Assembly: GCF_003335085.1 (NCBI RefSeq) | Contig: NZ_QPEJ01000018.1 | Span: 62,001-126,000 of the forward strand | DNA length: 64,000 bases | Direction: 5' to 3' | Source: Polaribacter sp. WD7 | GTDB lineage: Bacteria; Bacteroidota; Bacteroidia; Flavobacteriales; Flavobacteriaceae | Shown here: one piece after another, positions 17,413 through 26,128 of the stretch | Position numbering within the stretch: the first letter of the stretch is position 1 | Layout of the letters: each line of letters starts with the position of its first letter | The notes under the pieces: model-generated | Told to the model about the DNA's origin: nothing | What the model saw: only the letters and a program-made list of their open reading frames with translations | Databases searched by the model: none | Position numbers and translations under genes: made by a program

Positions 17413-20040
17413 ATGAAAAAATCAATCTCAATTCAACTATTTTTATTTACCACTATATTACTTTTTTTTTACAATTGTGCAGATAATTTAAATCCTAAGC
17501 ATGACAAAATCATCAACTTTAATACTAAAGCTAAAGCTTTAGTATCTAAAATGACCCTAGAGGAAAAAGTTTCTCAAATGAGCCACGAATCTCCAGCAAT
17601 TGAAAGATTAGGTATTCCAGAATACAATTGGTGGAACGAATGTTTACATGGAGTTGGAAGAGCGGGTAGAGCAACGGTTTTTCCTCAAGCAATTGGTTTA
17701 GCAGCAACATTTGACAGAGATCAAATGTCTAAAATATCTACTATTATTTCTGATGAAGCTCGTGCAAAACATCACGAATTTGCTTCTAGAGGAAAAAGAG
17801 GCATCTACCAAGGACTTACATATTGGACACCAAATATTAATATTTTTAGAGATCCAAGATGGGGAAGAGGAATGGAAACCTATGGAGAGGATCCTTACTT
17901 AGCAGGAGAATTAGCAGTTCGTTTTATTAAAGGATTGCAAGGAGATGATCCTAACTACTTTAAATTAGTAGCTACAGCAAAACATTTTGCAGTACATAGT
18001 GGTCCAGAAGTAGATCGTCATCGTTTTAATGCAACTCCAAGTCCTCAAGATTTTTTAAACACATATAGCCCGCATTTTGAAAAGGTAGTTAAAAAAGCTG
18101 GAGTTTACTCTATTATGTGTGCCTATAATAGCTACAATGGAGAACCTTGTTGTGGAAACAAAAGTTTGAGTAGCTTACTGCGTGATGATTGGGGTTTTGA
18201 TGGGTACATTGTATCCGATTGTTGGGCTGTTAGAGATTTTTATGACAAAGGAACTCACGAAATAACTGCCAATAAAAAAGAGGCTTCTGCTTTAGCGGTA
18301 AAAGCGGGTACAGATTTAAATTGTGGAAATTCTTATCCTGCATTAGTGCAAGCTGTAAAAGATGGTTTAATTACAGAAAGTGAATTAGATATATCTCTTG
18401 TAAGACTTTTTGTGGCTCGTTTGCGATTAGGTTTATTTGCTCCTGAAGGTGATGTTACCTATGAAAAAATACCTTATGATGTTGTAGATTCTGAAAAACA
18501 TAGATTAGCTGCTTTAGAAACCGCTCGTAAATCTATGGTGTTGTTAAAAAATGAAAACAATACGCTTCCTCTTAATAAAAATAGTATTAAAAAAATAGCG
18601 GTAATTGGTTCTAATGCAAACGATTTAGAAGTACTATTAGGAAACTACAATGGCTATCCTACAAATCCAATAACCCCGCTAGAAGGCTTAAAACGTAAAT
18701 TACCAAATGCAGAGGTGTCTTATGCTGTAGGTAGCAAATTAGCTGAAGGGCTTCCTGTTTTTGAAGCAATGCCAGCGTCTGTATTATTTACCGATTCTTC
18801 TTTAAAAGTAAGCGGATTAAAAGGAGAATATTTTGACAATATTAAATGTAAAGGTAAGCCAAAGCACACTCGTATTGATAAAACCATAGACTTTACTTGG
18901 AGAACAACTCCTCCGTTTAAAGATATGAGTTATGATGCTTATGCTGTTCGTTGGACAGGAGTGTTATCTGTAAACAAAACAGGAAACTATGCGCTAGGTG
19001 GAGAAGCTTTTTCTGCTATGAAATTGTTTTTAGATGGAAAACCTTTGATTACTTATCATAACAATCATCATCCTAAAAAAGTATACAAATATGTTACGTT
19101 AGAAGCTGGAAAAAAGTATACCATACGTTTTGAATGTGTTCAAGACAATACAGAACATTCTATTATGAGGTTGTTATGGGAATCTCCAAAAGACAATTTA
19201 GCAAAAGAAGCCTTTGCAATAAGTAAAGATGCAGACGCAATAGTTTTGTGTATGGGAATTAGTCCTTTATTAGAAGGAGAAGAAATGAAAGTAAAAGTTG
19301 ACGGTTTTAGTGGTGGAGATCGTGTACACACAAAATTACCAAAAACGCAAACTGAATTGATTAAAAAAATACAAAAATTAGGAAAACCTACCATTCTTGT
19401 ATTATTAAATGGAAGTGCTTTGTCTATCAACTGGGAAAATGATAATATTCCTGCAATTATAGAAGCTTGGTATCCAGGGCAAGCAGGTGGAACTGCTATT
19501 GCAGATGTAATTTTTGGAGATTACAATCCTGCTGGTAGATTGCCAGTTACTTTTTATAAAGATATTAAGGATATACCTGCGTTTAGCGATTATAAAATGC
19601 AAGGAAAAACCTATCGTTATTTTAAAGGAGAGCCGCTTTATGAATTTGGATTTGGTTTAAGCTTTACCACATTCAACTATCAAAATCTAAAAATGCCAGA
19701 AACTATCAATTCCGGCGAAAATTTTACACTTTCTGTTGATGTCGAAAATACAGGAAATTTTGACGGTGAAGAGGTTATCCAAATTTACGTACATCATCTA
19801 AATGCAGATAAACTTAATCCTCATAAAACACTTGCTGGCTTTAAAAGAACCTTTTTTAAAGCGGGTGAAAAAAAAGAAGTCCGTTTTACAATTGATAAAG
19901 AGCAATTAACTTCTGTAAACAAAGATGGAAAAAAAGTAATTCTACCTGGGGAGTATTTAATATCTGTAGGTAGCTCTCAATATTCTTTAGAAAAGCAGAA
20001 AAAAGGAAGTATAATAAGCAAAAATTTAATTATTAATTAG
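17413..20040 (+). CDS. GH3 glycosidase with inserted PA14 domain, xylosidase/glucosidase type, lipoprotein
   Basis: The product has 875 residues. The N-terminal hydrophobic segment ends at Cys22 (FFYNCADN), a probable lipoprotein site. The barrel motifs YNWWNECLHGVGRAG and TVFPQAIGLAATFD are typical of the GH3 group of beta-xylosidases and beta-glucosidases. The nucleophile is Asp269 in GYIVSDCWAV. A PA14 carbohydrate-binding domain (about 466-592) is inserted in the C-terminal GH3 domain, and a fibronectin-III-like domain ends the protein (about 755-860). PA14 insertion usually narrows specificity to oligosaccharides. It is co-transcribed with the BglX-type gene. The exact substrate is not readable from sequence. 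Confidence 0.88.
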   Translation: MKKSISIQLFLFTTILLFFYNCADNLNPKHDKIINFNTKAKALVSKMTLEEKVSQMSHESPAIERLGIPEYNWWNECLHGVGRAGRATVFPQAIGLAATFDRDQMSKISTIISDEARAKHHEFASRGKRGIYQGLTYWTPNINIFRDPRWGRGMETYGEDPYLAGELAVRFIKGLQGDDPNYFKLVATAKHFAVHSGPEVDRHRFNATPSPQDFLNTYSPHFEKVVKKAGVYSIMCAYNSYNGEPCCGNKSLSSLLRDDWGFDGYIVSDCWAVRDFYDKGTHEITANKKEASALAVKAGTDLNCGNSYPALVQAVKDGLITESELDISLVRLFVARLRLGLFAPEGDVTYEKIPYDVVDSEKHRLAALETARKSMVLLKNENNTLPLNKNSIKKIAVIGSNANDLEVLLGNYNGYPTNPITPLEGLKRKLPNAEVSYAVGSKLAEGLPVFEAMPASVLFTDSSLKVSGLKGEYFDNIKCKGKPKHTRIDKTIDFTWRTTPPFKDMSYDAYAVRWTGVLSVNKTGNYALGGEAFSAMKLFLDGKPLITYHNNHHPKKVYKYVTLEAGKKYTIRFECVQDNTEHSIMRLLWESPKDNLAKEAFAISKDADAIVLCMGISPLLEGEEMKVKVDGFSGGDRVHTKLPKTQTELIKKIQKLGKPTILVLLNGSALSINWENDNIPAIIEAWYPGQAGGTAIADVIFGDYNPAGRLPVTFYKDIKDIPAFSDYKMQGKTYRYFKGEPLYEFGFGLSFTTFNYQNLKMPETINSGENFTLSVDVENTGNFDGEEVIQIYVHHLNADKLNPHKTLAGFKRTFFKAGEKKEVRFTIDKEQLTSVNKDGKKVILPGEYLISVGSSQYSLEKQKKGSIISKNLIIN

Positions 20041-20159
20041 TTCTTTAAATAATTTTATTTTGTAAGATTACCTACAAAAAAATCTTTTTAAGAAGTAGTT
20101 TATATTAGTAAAAATTAATTGTCTTTTTTATTATATTAGTTACTAAGACACTAAATTGT

Positions 20160-20513
20160 ATGAAAAATAAAAAATGTTTAGAATGCGGAGAGCCAGTTAA
20201 AGGTAGAATTGATAAAAAATTTTGTACTGATTATTGTAGAAATGCTTACAATAATAAAGTAAATAAAGACAGTAAAAATCTTATCAGAAATATAAATAAC
20301 AGACTACGTAAAAACTACAAAATTCTATCTGAATTAAATACTACAGGAAAAGTAAAAGTAACGAGAACTAAGTTATATGATAGAGGTTTTGATTTTAATT
20401 TTATAACCTCAATATATACTACAAAAACAGGAAATACCTATTTTTATATTTATGACCAAGGGTATTTAGTCTTAGAAAATGAAACGTTTTTGCTTATTAA
20501 GAAAGATGTTTAA
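20160..20513 (+). CDS. Small zinc-ribbon protein, DUF2116-like
   Basis: The product has 117 residues. The N-terminus has four zinc-ligand cysteines, KCLECGEPV and KKFCTDYCRNAYNN (CxxC and CxxxC), followed by a basic helix and a C-terminal beta-rich region (FNFITSIYTTKTGNTYFYIY). Similar Zn-ribbon proteins are common in Flavobacteriaceae, with no established role; the basic ribbon suggests nucleic-acid or protein binding. Its last 17 bases overlap the convergent dioxygenase gene. Confidence 0.7.
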   Translation: MKNKKCLECGEPVKGRIDKKFCTDYCRNAYNNKVNKDSKNLIRNINNRLRKNYKILSELNTTGKVKVTRTKLYDRGFDFNFITSIYTTKTGNTYFYIYDQGYLVLENETFLLIKKDV

Positions 20514-21300
20514 ATTTGTTTAAACGTATTCTTAACAAATGTCTTTGTTCGTCTGTAAACATACTACGCCCATGCAATAACGTTTTATTATTTAAAAAAA
20601 TCAAATCTCTATCTTCTAGATAAAACTTTTTTGTTTTGTTTGTTTCTAAAATTATTTTTTTTAATGCTCTATAGGCTAGTAATTGCTCTTCTGTACATAG
20701 TGTGCTGTCATAATCTAATGCTTTTTCAAAAGTATCTACTCTAAATCTAATTTCTTTATCTCTTAAAATAGGCCCAAAATTGAATTCGTGATTTTTATTT
20801 TTACTCTTTTTAAAAACATTAGGAACTATAAAAGGAAAATTTGTTTCTCTTAAAATGGTTTCTATTTCTTTACCGTTTGGTAATGTTCTTAATTCTGATA
20901 AAATATCATTTAACGTTAAAACATAAGAAATACCACCACCACAATTTGCTTTTTTTAAGGTTAATAATCCAAAATAATCTTCAGGGTATTCGCTATACTG
21001 ACTATCTGTATGTAACTCTGCTTCATGGGAGTGCTCTGAATATGTTTTTATTAAACTCTTAGAGGTGGCATTAGATTTTATATCCCAAATTATGGTTCCG
21101 TTAGCGTCGTGAGGTATTGGTGTGCCTATTTGTTTTGAAATTGCCAAAAACTTAGTTCTACAGTCTTCTAAATTAGATGTATCTACTTTAAAATTTTTGA
21201 TGATGATGTAGCCAACTTCTACTAATCCCTTTTGTATTTCTTGTAAAAGTTTATTTTGATTTTCTCTTAAAACCTCAAAATCTATAATATTAAGTTCCAT
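20497..21300 (-). CDS. TauD/TfdA-family Fe(II)/2-oxoglutarate dioxygenase
   Basis: The product has 267 residues. The iron-binding facial triad is visible: HTD in AELHTDSQYSEYP (about residue 97) and the distal His in TLLHGRSMF (about 247), with the 2-oxoglutarate-binding arginine in LLRIRLNKF near the end. It resembles the clavaminate-synthase-like/TauD group that hydroxylates small carboxylate or amino-acid substrates. It is the last gene of the glycan locus, and its ATG overlaps the stop of the glycosyltransferase gene by one base. Substrate inferred: a sugar- or peptide-linked intermediate made by the locus. Confidence 0.8.
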   Translation of the reverse strand: MELNIIDFEVLRENQNKLLQEIQKGLVEVGYIIIKNFKVDTSNLEDCRTKFLAISKQIGTPIPHDANGTIIWDIKSNATSKSLIKTYSEHSHEAELHTDSQYSEYPEDYFGLLTLKKANCGGGISYVLTLNDILSELRTLPNGKEIETILRETNFPFIVPNVFKKSKNKNHEFNFGPILRDKEIRFRVDTFEKALDYDSTLCTEEQLLAYRALKKIILETNKTKKFYLEDRDLIFLNNKTLLHGRSMFTDEQRHLLRIRLNKFKHLS

Positions 21301-22322
21301 TACTTATTTTGTTTTAACGATATTCTTAAATTTTTGGTAAATATCTTTACTGCATAAAATTTTTGGTTACAGGCATAAAAATGCTTGCATACTTTTATCA
21401 AGTCTTTGATCCTAAATTTTTTTAGTATTTGAGCATGATTAACTATTTTGTTTATATATAAGTTAAACAAGTTTTCATGTAATAAATCTATATGCCAACC
21501 TTTCTTTTGGTAATACTCATAAATATAAATTAGCGCAGTTATTCTTGCTAGTTTTTGACTATTGTAATTTAAAGAACTGTGAATACCTTTATTATGAATT
21601 CTATACACTCCTGGTTTGATTTCATGTATGTATCTTATTTTCCCAAAATTTTCTAGTTTAGCAATTAGTATTGTATCTCCAGAAATAATATTTAGCATCT
21701 CTTTATCAAAAATATCTACGAGAAAATTTCTGTACACATATGTTAGTGTTGCTGATGTAACGTTCTTAAAGCTATTTTTTTCTAAAGTTTGAGATTTATC
21801 AAAACTACTTTTTAACTTCTTATCAAACTCTTTTGTATCTTCATAGAAGAGCTTAGCATTATGAAAACATAGAACATGATCTGGATTATTTTCTAAAAAA
21901 TCGACTCTTTTTTGCAATGAGGTTTCGTCTGTCCAATAATCATCTCCCTCTATAAAAGCAATATATTTTGAATGAATACAAAAATTAGCATATACACTAT
22001 TAAAGGTACCACTTGGTTTGCCATTTATAATAATGTTATTTTCTCTGGAGTTTAAGAGAAGTCTAATTTTATCAGGGTGTTTTTTTGCATATTTAATACA
22101 AATTTCTCTTGTACCGTCATTAGAATCATCTTCTGCAATTAGAATTTCATAATCGAAATTTGTTTTTTGTATCAAAATAGAATCCAAACATTGTTTGATA
22201 TAGTTTACGTGATTGTAAGTAACTACTTTAACAGTAACTAAAGGTACTTTGCCCTCTCTGTTATTTGGATGTTCTACTACAGGTACTTTACTATATTTTT
22301 TCTTAAACTCAGAAAAATCCAT
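21300..22322 (-). CDS. Family 2 glycosyltransferase
   Basis: The product has 340 residues. A GT-A fold is indicated by PLVTVKVVTYNHVNYIKQCL at residue 28, EILIAEDDSNDGTREIC near 60 (nucleotide-binding DDS) and the metal-binding IAFIEGDDYW near 120. No transmembrane segments are seen, so it acts on the cytosolic face of the membrane. It probably adds one sugar to a lipid-linked glycan within this locus. It lies between the dioxygenase at 22332 (9-base gap) and the TauD-type dioxygenase. Confidence 0.85.
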   Translation of the reverse strand: MDFSEFKKKYSKVPVVEHPNNREGKVPLVTVKVVTYNHVNYIKQCLDSILIQKTNFDYEILIAEDDSNDGTREICIKYAKKHPDKIRLLLNSRENNIIINGKPSGTFNSVYANFCIHSKYIAFIEGDDYWTDETSLQKRVDFLENNPDHVLCFHNAKLFYEDTKEFDKKLKSSFDKSQTLEKNSFKNVTSATLTYVYRNFLVDIFDKEMLNIISGDTILIAKLENFGKIRYIHEIKPGVYRIHNKGIHSSLNYNSQKLARITALIYIYEYYQKKGWHIDLLHENLFNLYINKIVNHAQILKKFRIKDLIKVCKHFYACNQKFYAVKIFTKNLRISLKQNK

Positions 22323-22331
22323 TGTTCTTAT

Positions 22332-23177
22332 CTACTTTTCTTTCTTAAAAAGACGAAATTCTAATGCCACTCTGGTTTTATCGGTTTCTTCGTTTACAGC
22401 TAAACCATGAATAAGATGTCCAGAAAACATCAGAACCTGACCATACTTAACTGCAGATCTCATAAGCTTGCTTTCTCTAGCCCAAGATTTAATAGTTCTT
22501 ACTCTATATTTATTTCCTTGCATAGTACCGCCATCAAAAGTTCTTACTATTTCATTTTCATTTAACCTATGACTTTCAGGAGCTAGAGGTAATGCAGATT
22601 TATTGGTAACTCCTGCAATAGGAATCCAAAAATTTAAGAATTTAAAAATTATTGATTTTTTATCTACTCCTTCATAAATATCTTTATGAGGTGGATTAAA
22701 ATCGTTAGAACCAGGTCTATTAATTCTTACAATAATATGAACCTTATCATTGGTTTGTGTATTAATATCTGTCAATTCAAATCCAACCAATTCAGACAAT
22801 CTTTTGTATAATTTTGTAATTGGAAAATTAAAATCTGTTGCAAATAAATCTCTTGTTTTAGAAACAATTTTAAAATGATCTGTATCCGTTTTAACAAATT
22901 TGTGGTAGCTTTCTAAACTAAACCCTTCTGTATCTATTGCTAAGTCTTTAGAAATTATTTTGGAAATACTTGTTGATAGCCCTTCCTGTAGAGATTTAAA
23001 CTCTTCTTCATTTAAAAAATCAACTTCTGTAAAACCTTCACTATACCAATCTTGAGTATAGGTAATATCTGTTTCTTTAGAAGACAATATTTCATCTTTT
23101 CCATGTTGAAATACAGGTGATTCTTTTATAGAAACACTGTGTTCTTTATCATTTATTTGGTAGGTTAAATTTTCCAT
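22332..23177 (-). CDS. Fe(II)/2-oxoglutarate oxygenase-like protein (PhyH-like)
   Basis: The product has 281 residues. A double-stranded beta-helix oxygenase is suggested by HKD in FNPPHKDIYEG (about residue 174), the distal His in SGHLIHGLAVNE (about 254) and a downstream arginine in TRVALEFRLF. The segment LPLAPESHRLNENE is the turn often seen in phytanoyl-CoA-dioxygenase relatives. It is one of three such enzymes in the locus. The N-terminal 55 residues have no recognised motif. Substrate unknown. Confidence 0.7.
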   Translation of the reverse strand: MENLTYQINDKEHSVSIKESPVFQHGKDEILSSKETDITYTQDWYSEGFTEVDFLNEEEFKSLQEGLSTSISKIISKDLAIDTEGFSLESYHKFVKTDTDHFKIVSKTRDLFATDFNFPITKLYKRLSELVGFELTDINTQTNDKVHIIVRINRPGSNDFNPPHKDIYEGVDKKSIIFKFLNFWIPIAGVTNKSALPLAPESHRLNENEIVRTFDGGTMQGNKYRVRTIKSWARESKLMRSAVKYGQVLMFSGHLIHGLAVNEETDKTRVALEFRLFKKEK

Positions 23178-23190
23178 TTTTAAAAGTATT

Positions 23191-23925
23191 TTAGACTATT
23201 TCGTAATTTTTAATCAACTTTTGAGTGTCTTTCTTACCTAATTGCATTAAGACATCAATAATCGATAAATGGGGTTGAAAAGCCAACCCAAATTGATTAT
23301 ATTTATATTCTTTAGTATTTATAAAATCTATAGTAAATCCATGTTTTTTAAAGGTTTTTTTATCGTATAGAGCTTGCCCACCAATTGCATTGACAATGTG
23401 TTTAGAATCATGAGTTTTAGCAATTTCAAATATCCTATTTACTTTTTCTTCTAAGTTATTTGTTGCTGAAGTTTCATAAAGAGTTTTCTCAATATTATCA
23501 GAATTTTGATATATAATCTTTGTCCTAATGTCAAAAAAGCGACAAAGTGCTATTAAAATTTTTGAATTATAATTGTGTATAGTCTCTTCTTTAAGATAGA
23601 TTAAGTTTTCTAAAAAAGGATACATCTCTTCAAAAAAAGGGGCTTTTTTGTAATTGAAATAAATGAGGTTTAGTATTTGCTTTTTCCATTTTTTATCATC
23701 AACTATATTAATTTCTTTGATGATTTTATAAGAACTTTGTCCAACAACAGGCACTGTAATATAAACAGGTTCTTTTTTTCCTTTATCTAAAATTCTATTT
23801 CTGGTTATCCAAGATTTTTTTCTAAAAGTAACATGCTCATAAAGCACAAAAGTATCTACACTGTCTATGAGTTGAAAATAGCCAATATATGGAAAAAAGT
23901 AAGCTTGCATAATACCTAATTTCAT
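23191..23925 (-). CDS. WbqC-family protein
   Basis: The product has 244 residues. The N-terminus GIMQAYFFPYIGYFQLID and the following TFVLYEHVTFRKKSWITRNR are the hallmark of the WbqC family. WbqC proteins occur in O-antigen and other surface-glycan loci, often beside sugar aminotransferases, but their reaction has not been established. It sits 6 bases after the ATP-grasp-like gene and 13 bases before the next oxygenase, in tight operon order. Confidence 0.85.
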   Translation of the reverse strand: MKLGIMQAYFFPYIGYFQLIDSVDTFVLYEHVTFRKKSWITRNRILDKGKKEPVYITVPVVGQSSYKIIKEINIVDDKKWKKQILNLIYFNYKKAPFFEEMYPFLENLIYLKEETIHNYNSKILIALCRFFDIRTKIIYQNSDNIEKTLYETSATNNLEEKVNRIFEIAKTHDSKHIVNAIGGQALYDKKTFKKHGFTIDFINTKEYKYNQFGLAFQPHLSIIDVLMQLGKKDTQKLIKNYEIV

Positions 23926-23931
23926 AACTTC

Positions 23932-25161
23932 TTAAGAATCTATATAATTCATAAATGGATATTTTTCTATATTTTCTTGATTATTCTCATCTAAAATTAG
24001 CGCAACAGTTTTTCTATCATCACCTATATTGGTTACAGGGTAAGAAGAGGTTCTATAGAGTCCTAATCCAAAAAAATATTCATCAAAAAAGAGCAACGTT
24101 CCTGTTACATAATCATTGTATTCTTTATTTTTAATGGTTCCTTTGGTTTTTTGTTGTGGTACCCATTTTTGCAAAACATAATCGTTAAGATCTGTCTTAA
24201 AAATAGCATCCCATTCTTCTTGAGGTGTTACAATACCTGCATAAATACTTTTACTTTTACCTAGAGCTTTATGCTTTAAAATCCAGTTATTTTTATTTTC
24301 TTTTGCTTGTTTCCAAAAGTCTTTTCTTTGATCAAAATTATAGGTAGGAATTAAAAACTCTTTAAAAAATATAATTTCTTCATTACTTAGACAATCTTCT
24401 TGAAACTTTTGATTTACTAACACAGAGAAAAATTGTTTGTCATGAATTAATAAAGCTGTTCTAAAATCGTTAATCAAGTTTAATTGAGATAATTTTTTAA
24501 TTGTATCAATTTCTAAAGATTCAATTTCTTTAATGGTTAATTCGCTAACAATCCAATCTTCTTTAGAGATACTATTTACGTGTGTTTTAATGTCTTTATA
24601 ATGTAACAATACCACTGTTCTGCCTGCATCTTCAAAAATTCCTTTAAAAAAGTGTGATTCATTTTTTTTGTCCTCTCCTTTTAACACATAAATAATGCCT
24701 GTTTTACTTAATTGGGCTAAATACGGTAATAGATTATCGTATGGATTTATTATAGATAGGTCTTTATATTTTTGTTGATGATACCCTTTTGATATAGCAT
24801 CAAAAATTGAAGAAACAAATAACGTATTTAAGGCAAACCTACAGGTAATTTCTATGAGTTTAGGTTGCTGTTTATCATCATAAACAAAATCGGTTCTAAA
24901 TGTACCTACTTTATAATTTACATCTTGTAAAGCTCTTGTTATTTCAATAACCTTATTAGATAACATCATAAGCTGATTATAATCTTCAAAATTATTTACA
25001 AAATGTAAAATAAGTTTATGCATGATACCATGGAGTTTGAGTAGCTTTTTATGGTGCTTGTTACTCGCTACTATAGGTGTATCAAATACCCAGTTTTGGT
25101 AATATTCTTTTTTATCTGCTATAAAGTTACCTACAGCTGTAATTAATAATTCTTTATCCAT
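23932..25161 (-). CDS. ATP-grasp-like protein, circularly permuted type suggested
   Basis: The product has 409 residues. The metal-site-like segment RTDFVYDDKQQPKLIEITCR (about residues 104-123) precedes the nucleotide-binding-like segment NWILKHKALGKSKSIYAG (about 292-309) and YVLQKWVPQQK (about 332). This reversed order is what is seen in circularly permuted ATP-grasp enzymes such as the glutathionylspermidine-synthetase fold. Known relatives form amide bonds by carboxyl phosphorylation. In this locus it might attach an amino acid or acyl group to an amino sugar. I did not recognise a specific family, so the assignment rests on these motifs only. Confidence 0.55.
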   Translation of the reverse strand: MDKELLITAVGNFIADKKEYYQNWVFDTPIVASNKHHKKLLKLHGIMHKLILHFVNNFEDYNQLMMLSNKVIEITRALQDVNYKVGTFRTDFVYDDKQQPKLIEITCRFALNTLFVSSIFDAISKGYHQQKYKDLSIINPYDNLLPYLAQLSKTGIIYVLKGEDKKNESHFFKGIFEDAGRTVVLLHYKDIKTHVNSISKEDWIVSELTIKEIESLEIDTIKKLSQLNLINDFRTALLIHDKQFFSVLVNQKFQEDCLSNEEIIFFKEFLIPTYNFDQRKDFWKQAKENKNNWILKHKALGKSKSIYAGIVTPQEEWDAIFKTDLNDYVLQKWVPQQKTKGTIKNKEYNDYVTGTLLFFDEYFFGLGLYRTSSYPVTNIGDDRKTVALILDENNQENIEKYPFMNYIDS

Positions 25162-25170
25162 AAGAGATGT

Positions 25171-26061
25171 TTATAGTTTGCCATCCCATAAAACAGGAAA
25201 TATTTTTGGATCTCTATAATCTGGATTACCATTACTGTCTTTTCTACACATTCTTTCGTACCCTATAATTATTTTTTCTTTGTTTTCATTATAAGCCGCT
25301 TTATATTCATTCTTTTTGTCTTGCATATGAATGGTAAGTGTTACTCTATTTAAGTTACTCTTGTTTACAGAACTAGCGTGAAAGGAGTTTCCATTATGAA
25401 AACTTAATTGTCCCTTTTTTAGGGTCATGGGAATGTATTTGTAATTCTTTTTGGATTGTTCTAAGTAACTTTCTAAGCCTTGTAAATCTTTGTTACCTGC
25501 TGCACAGTATTTTTTTAATTCGTCATCTAATTCCCATTTATGGCTATTTTCAATAACAATCATAGGTCCCATATCTATAGTTACATCTTGTAAAGGTATC
25601 CATGCCGTAAGCATATCATTAGAGGTGCAAGATGGCCAATAAGCCTTGTCTGTATGCCAACCAAATGCACTACTGTTTTGCTCTTTCTCAGGAAATTTAC
25701 ACATTAACGCATCTGCAAAAAGTCTAATCTCTTCTGTTCTACTTAATTTTGCTGCAATTGCAGAAACAATAGGATAATTGATTAAGTCTTTTATTTCTTT
25801 TTTTTGGAGTGATGCAAACTCGTTATTTGTAAGTGTTCTTTTACCGTCGTTAGAATCATTTGCTGGCCCTTTTATGTCAGGATGTTTAAAATCTACTTTT
25901 CCATTTAAAAAGGACATTGCTCCTTTTAATGATTCATCAATTATTTTTTCTGGAATAACAACAGGACTAATATACCAACCTAGTTCTTCGTATTTTTTAA
26001 TTTCTTCTTCCGTTGGTAGTAATTTTATTTGCTCTTCTGTAAGATCTTGTGGTGTGTTCAT
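25171..26061 (-). CDS. Phytanoyl-CoA dioxygenase family protein
   Basis: The product has 296 residues. PhyH-type features: HTD in FGWHTDKAYWPSC (about residue 136), LTAWIPLQDVTIDMGPMIVI with the ENSHKW turn (about 150-175), distal His in SFHNGNSFHASSVN (about 229) and the arginine in LNRVTLTIHM. All Fe(II)/2-oxoglutarate ligands appear present. The early LGWYISPVVIPEKIID matches the PhyH start. In polysaccharide and natural-product loci, such enzymes hydroxylate amino-acid or sugar substituents. It is followed after 9 bases by the ATP-grasp-like gene. Confidence 0.85.
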   Translation of the reverse strand: MNTPQDLTEEQIKLLPTEEEIKKYEELGWYISPVVIPEKIIDESLKGAMSFLNGKVDFKHPDIKGPANDSNDGKRTLTNNEFASLQKKEIKDLINYPIVSAIAAKLSRTEEIRLFADALMCKFPEKEQNSSAFGWHTDKAYWPSCTSNDMLTAWIPLQDVTIDMGPMIVIENSHKWELDDELKKYCAAGNKDLQGLESYLEQSKKNYKYIPMTLKKGQLSFHNGNSFHASSVNKSNLNRVTLTIHMQDKKNEYKAAYNENKEKIIIGYERMCRKDSNGNPDYRDPKIFPVLWDGKL

Positions 26062-26128
26062 TTCTAATGTAATCGTTTTAAAAAATACTTGCTACTTTTC
26101 TATGTACATATTTTATTGGGTCTAATTT

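Noticed and set aside
7116..20513. Equal 17-base overlaps of convergent genes at 7116-7132 and 20497-20513
   Set aside because: The equal size is most likely coincidence; the overlapped bases are unrelated.
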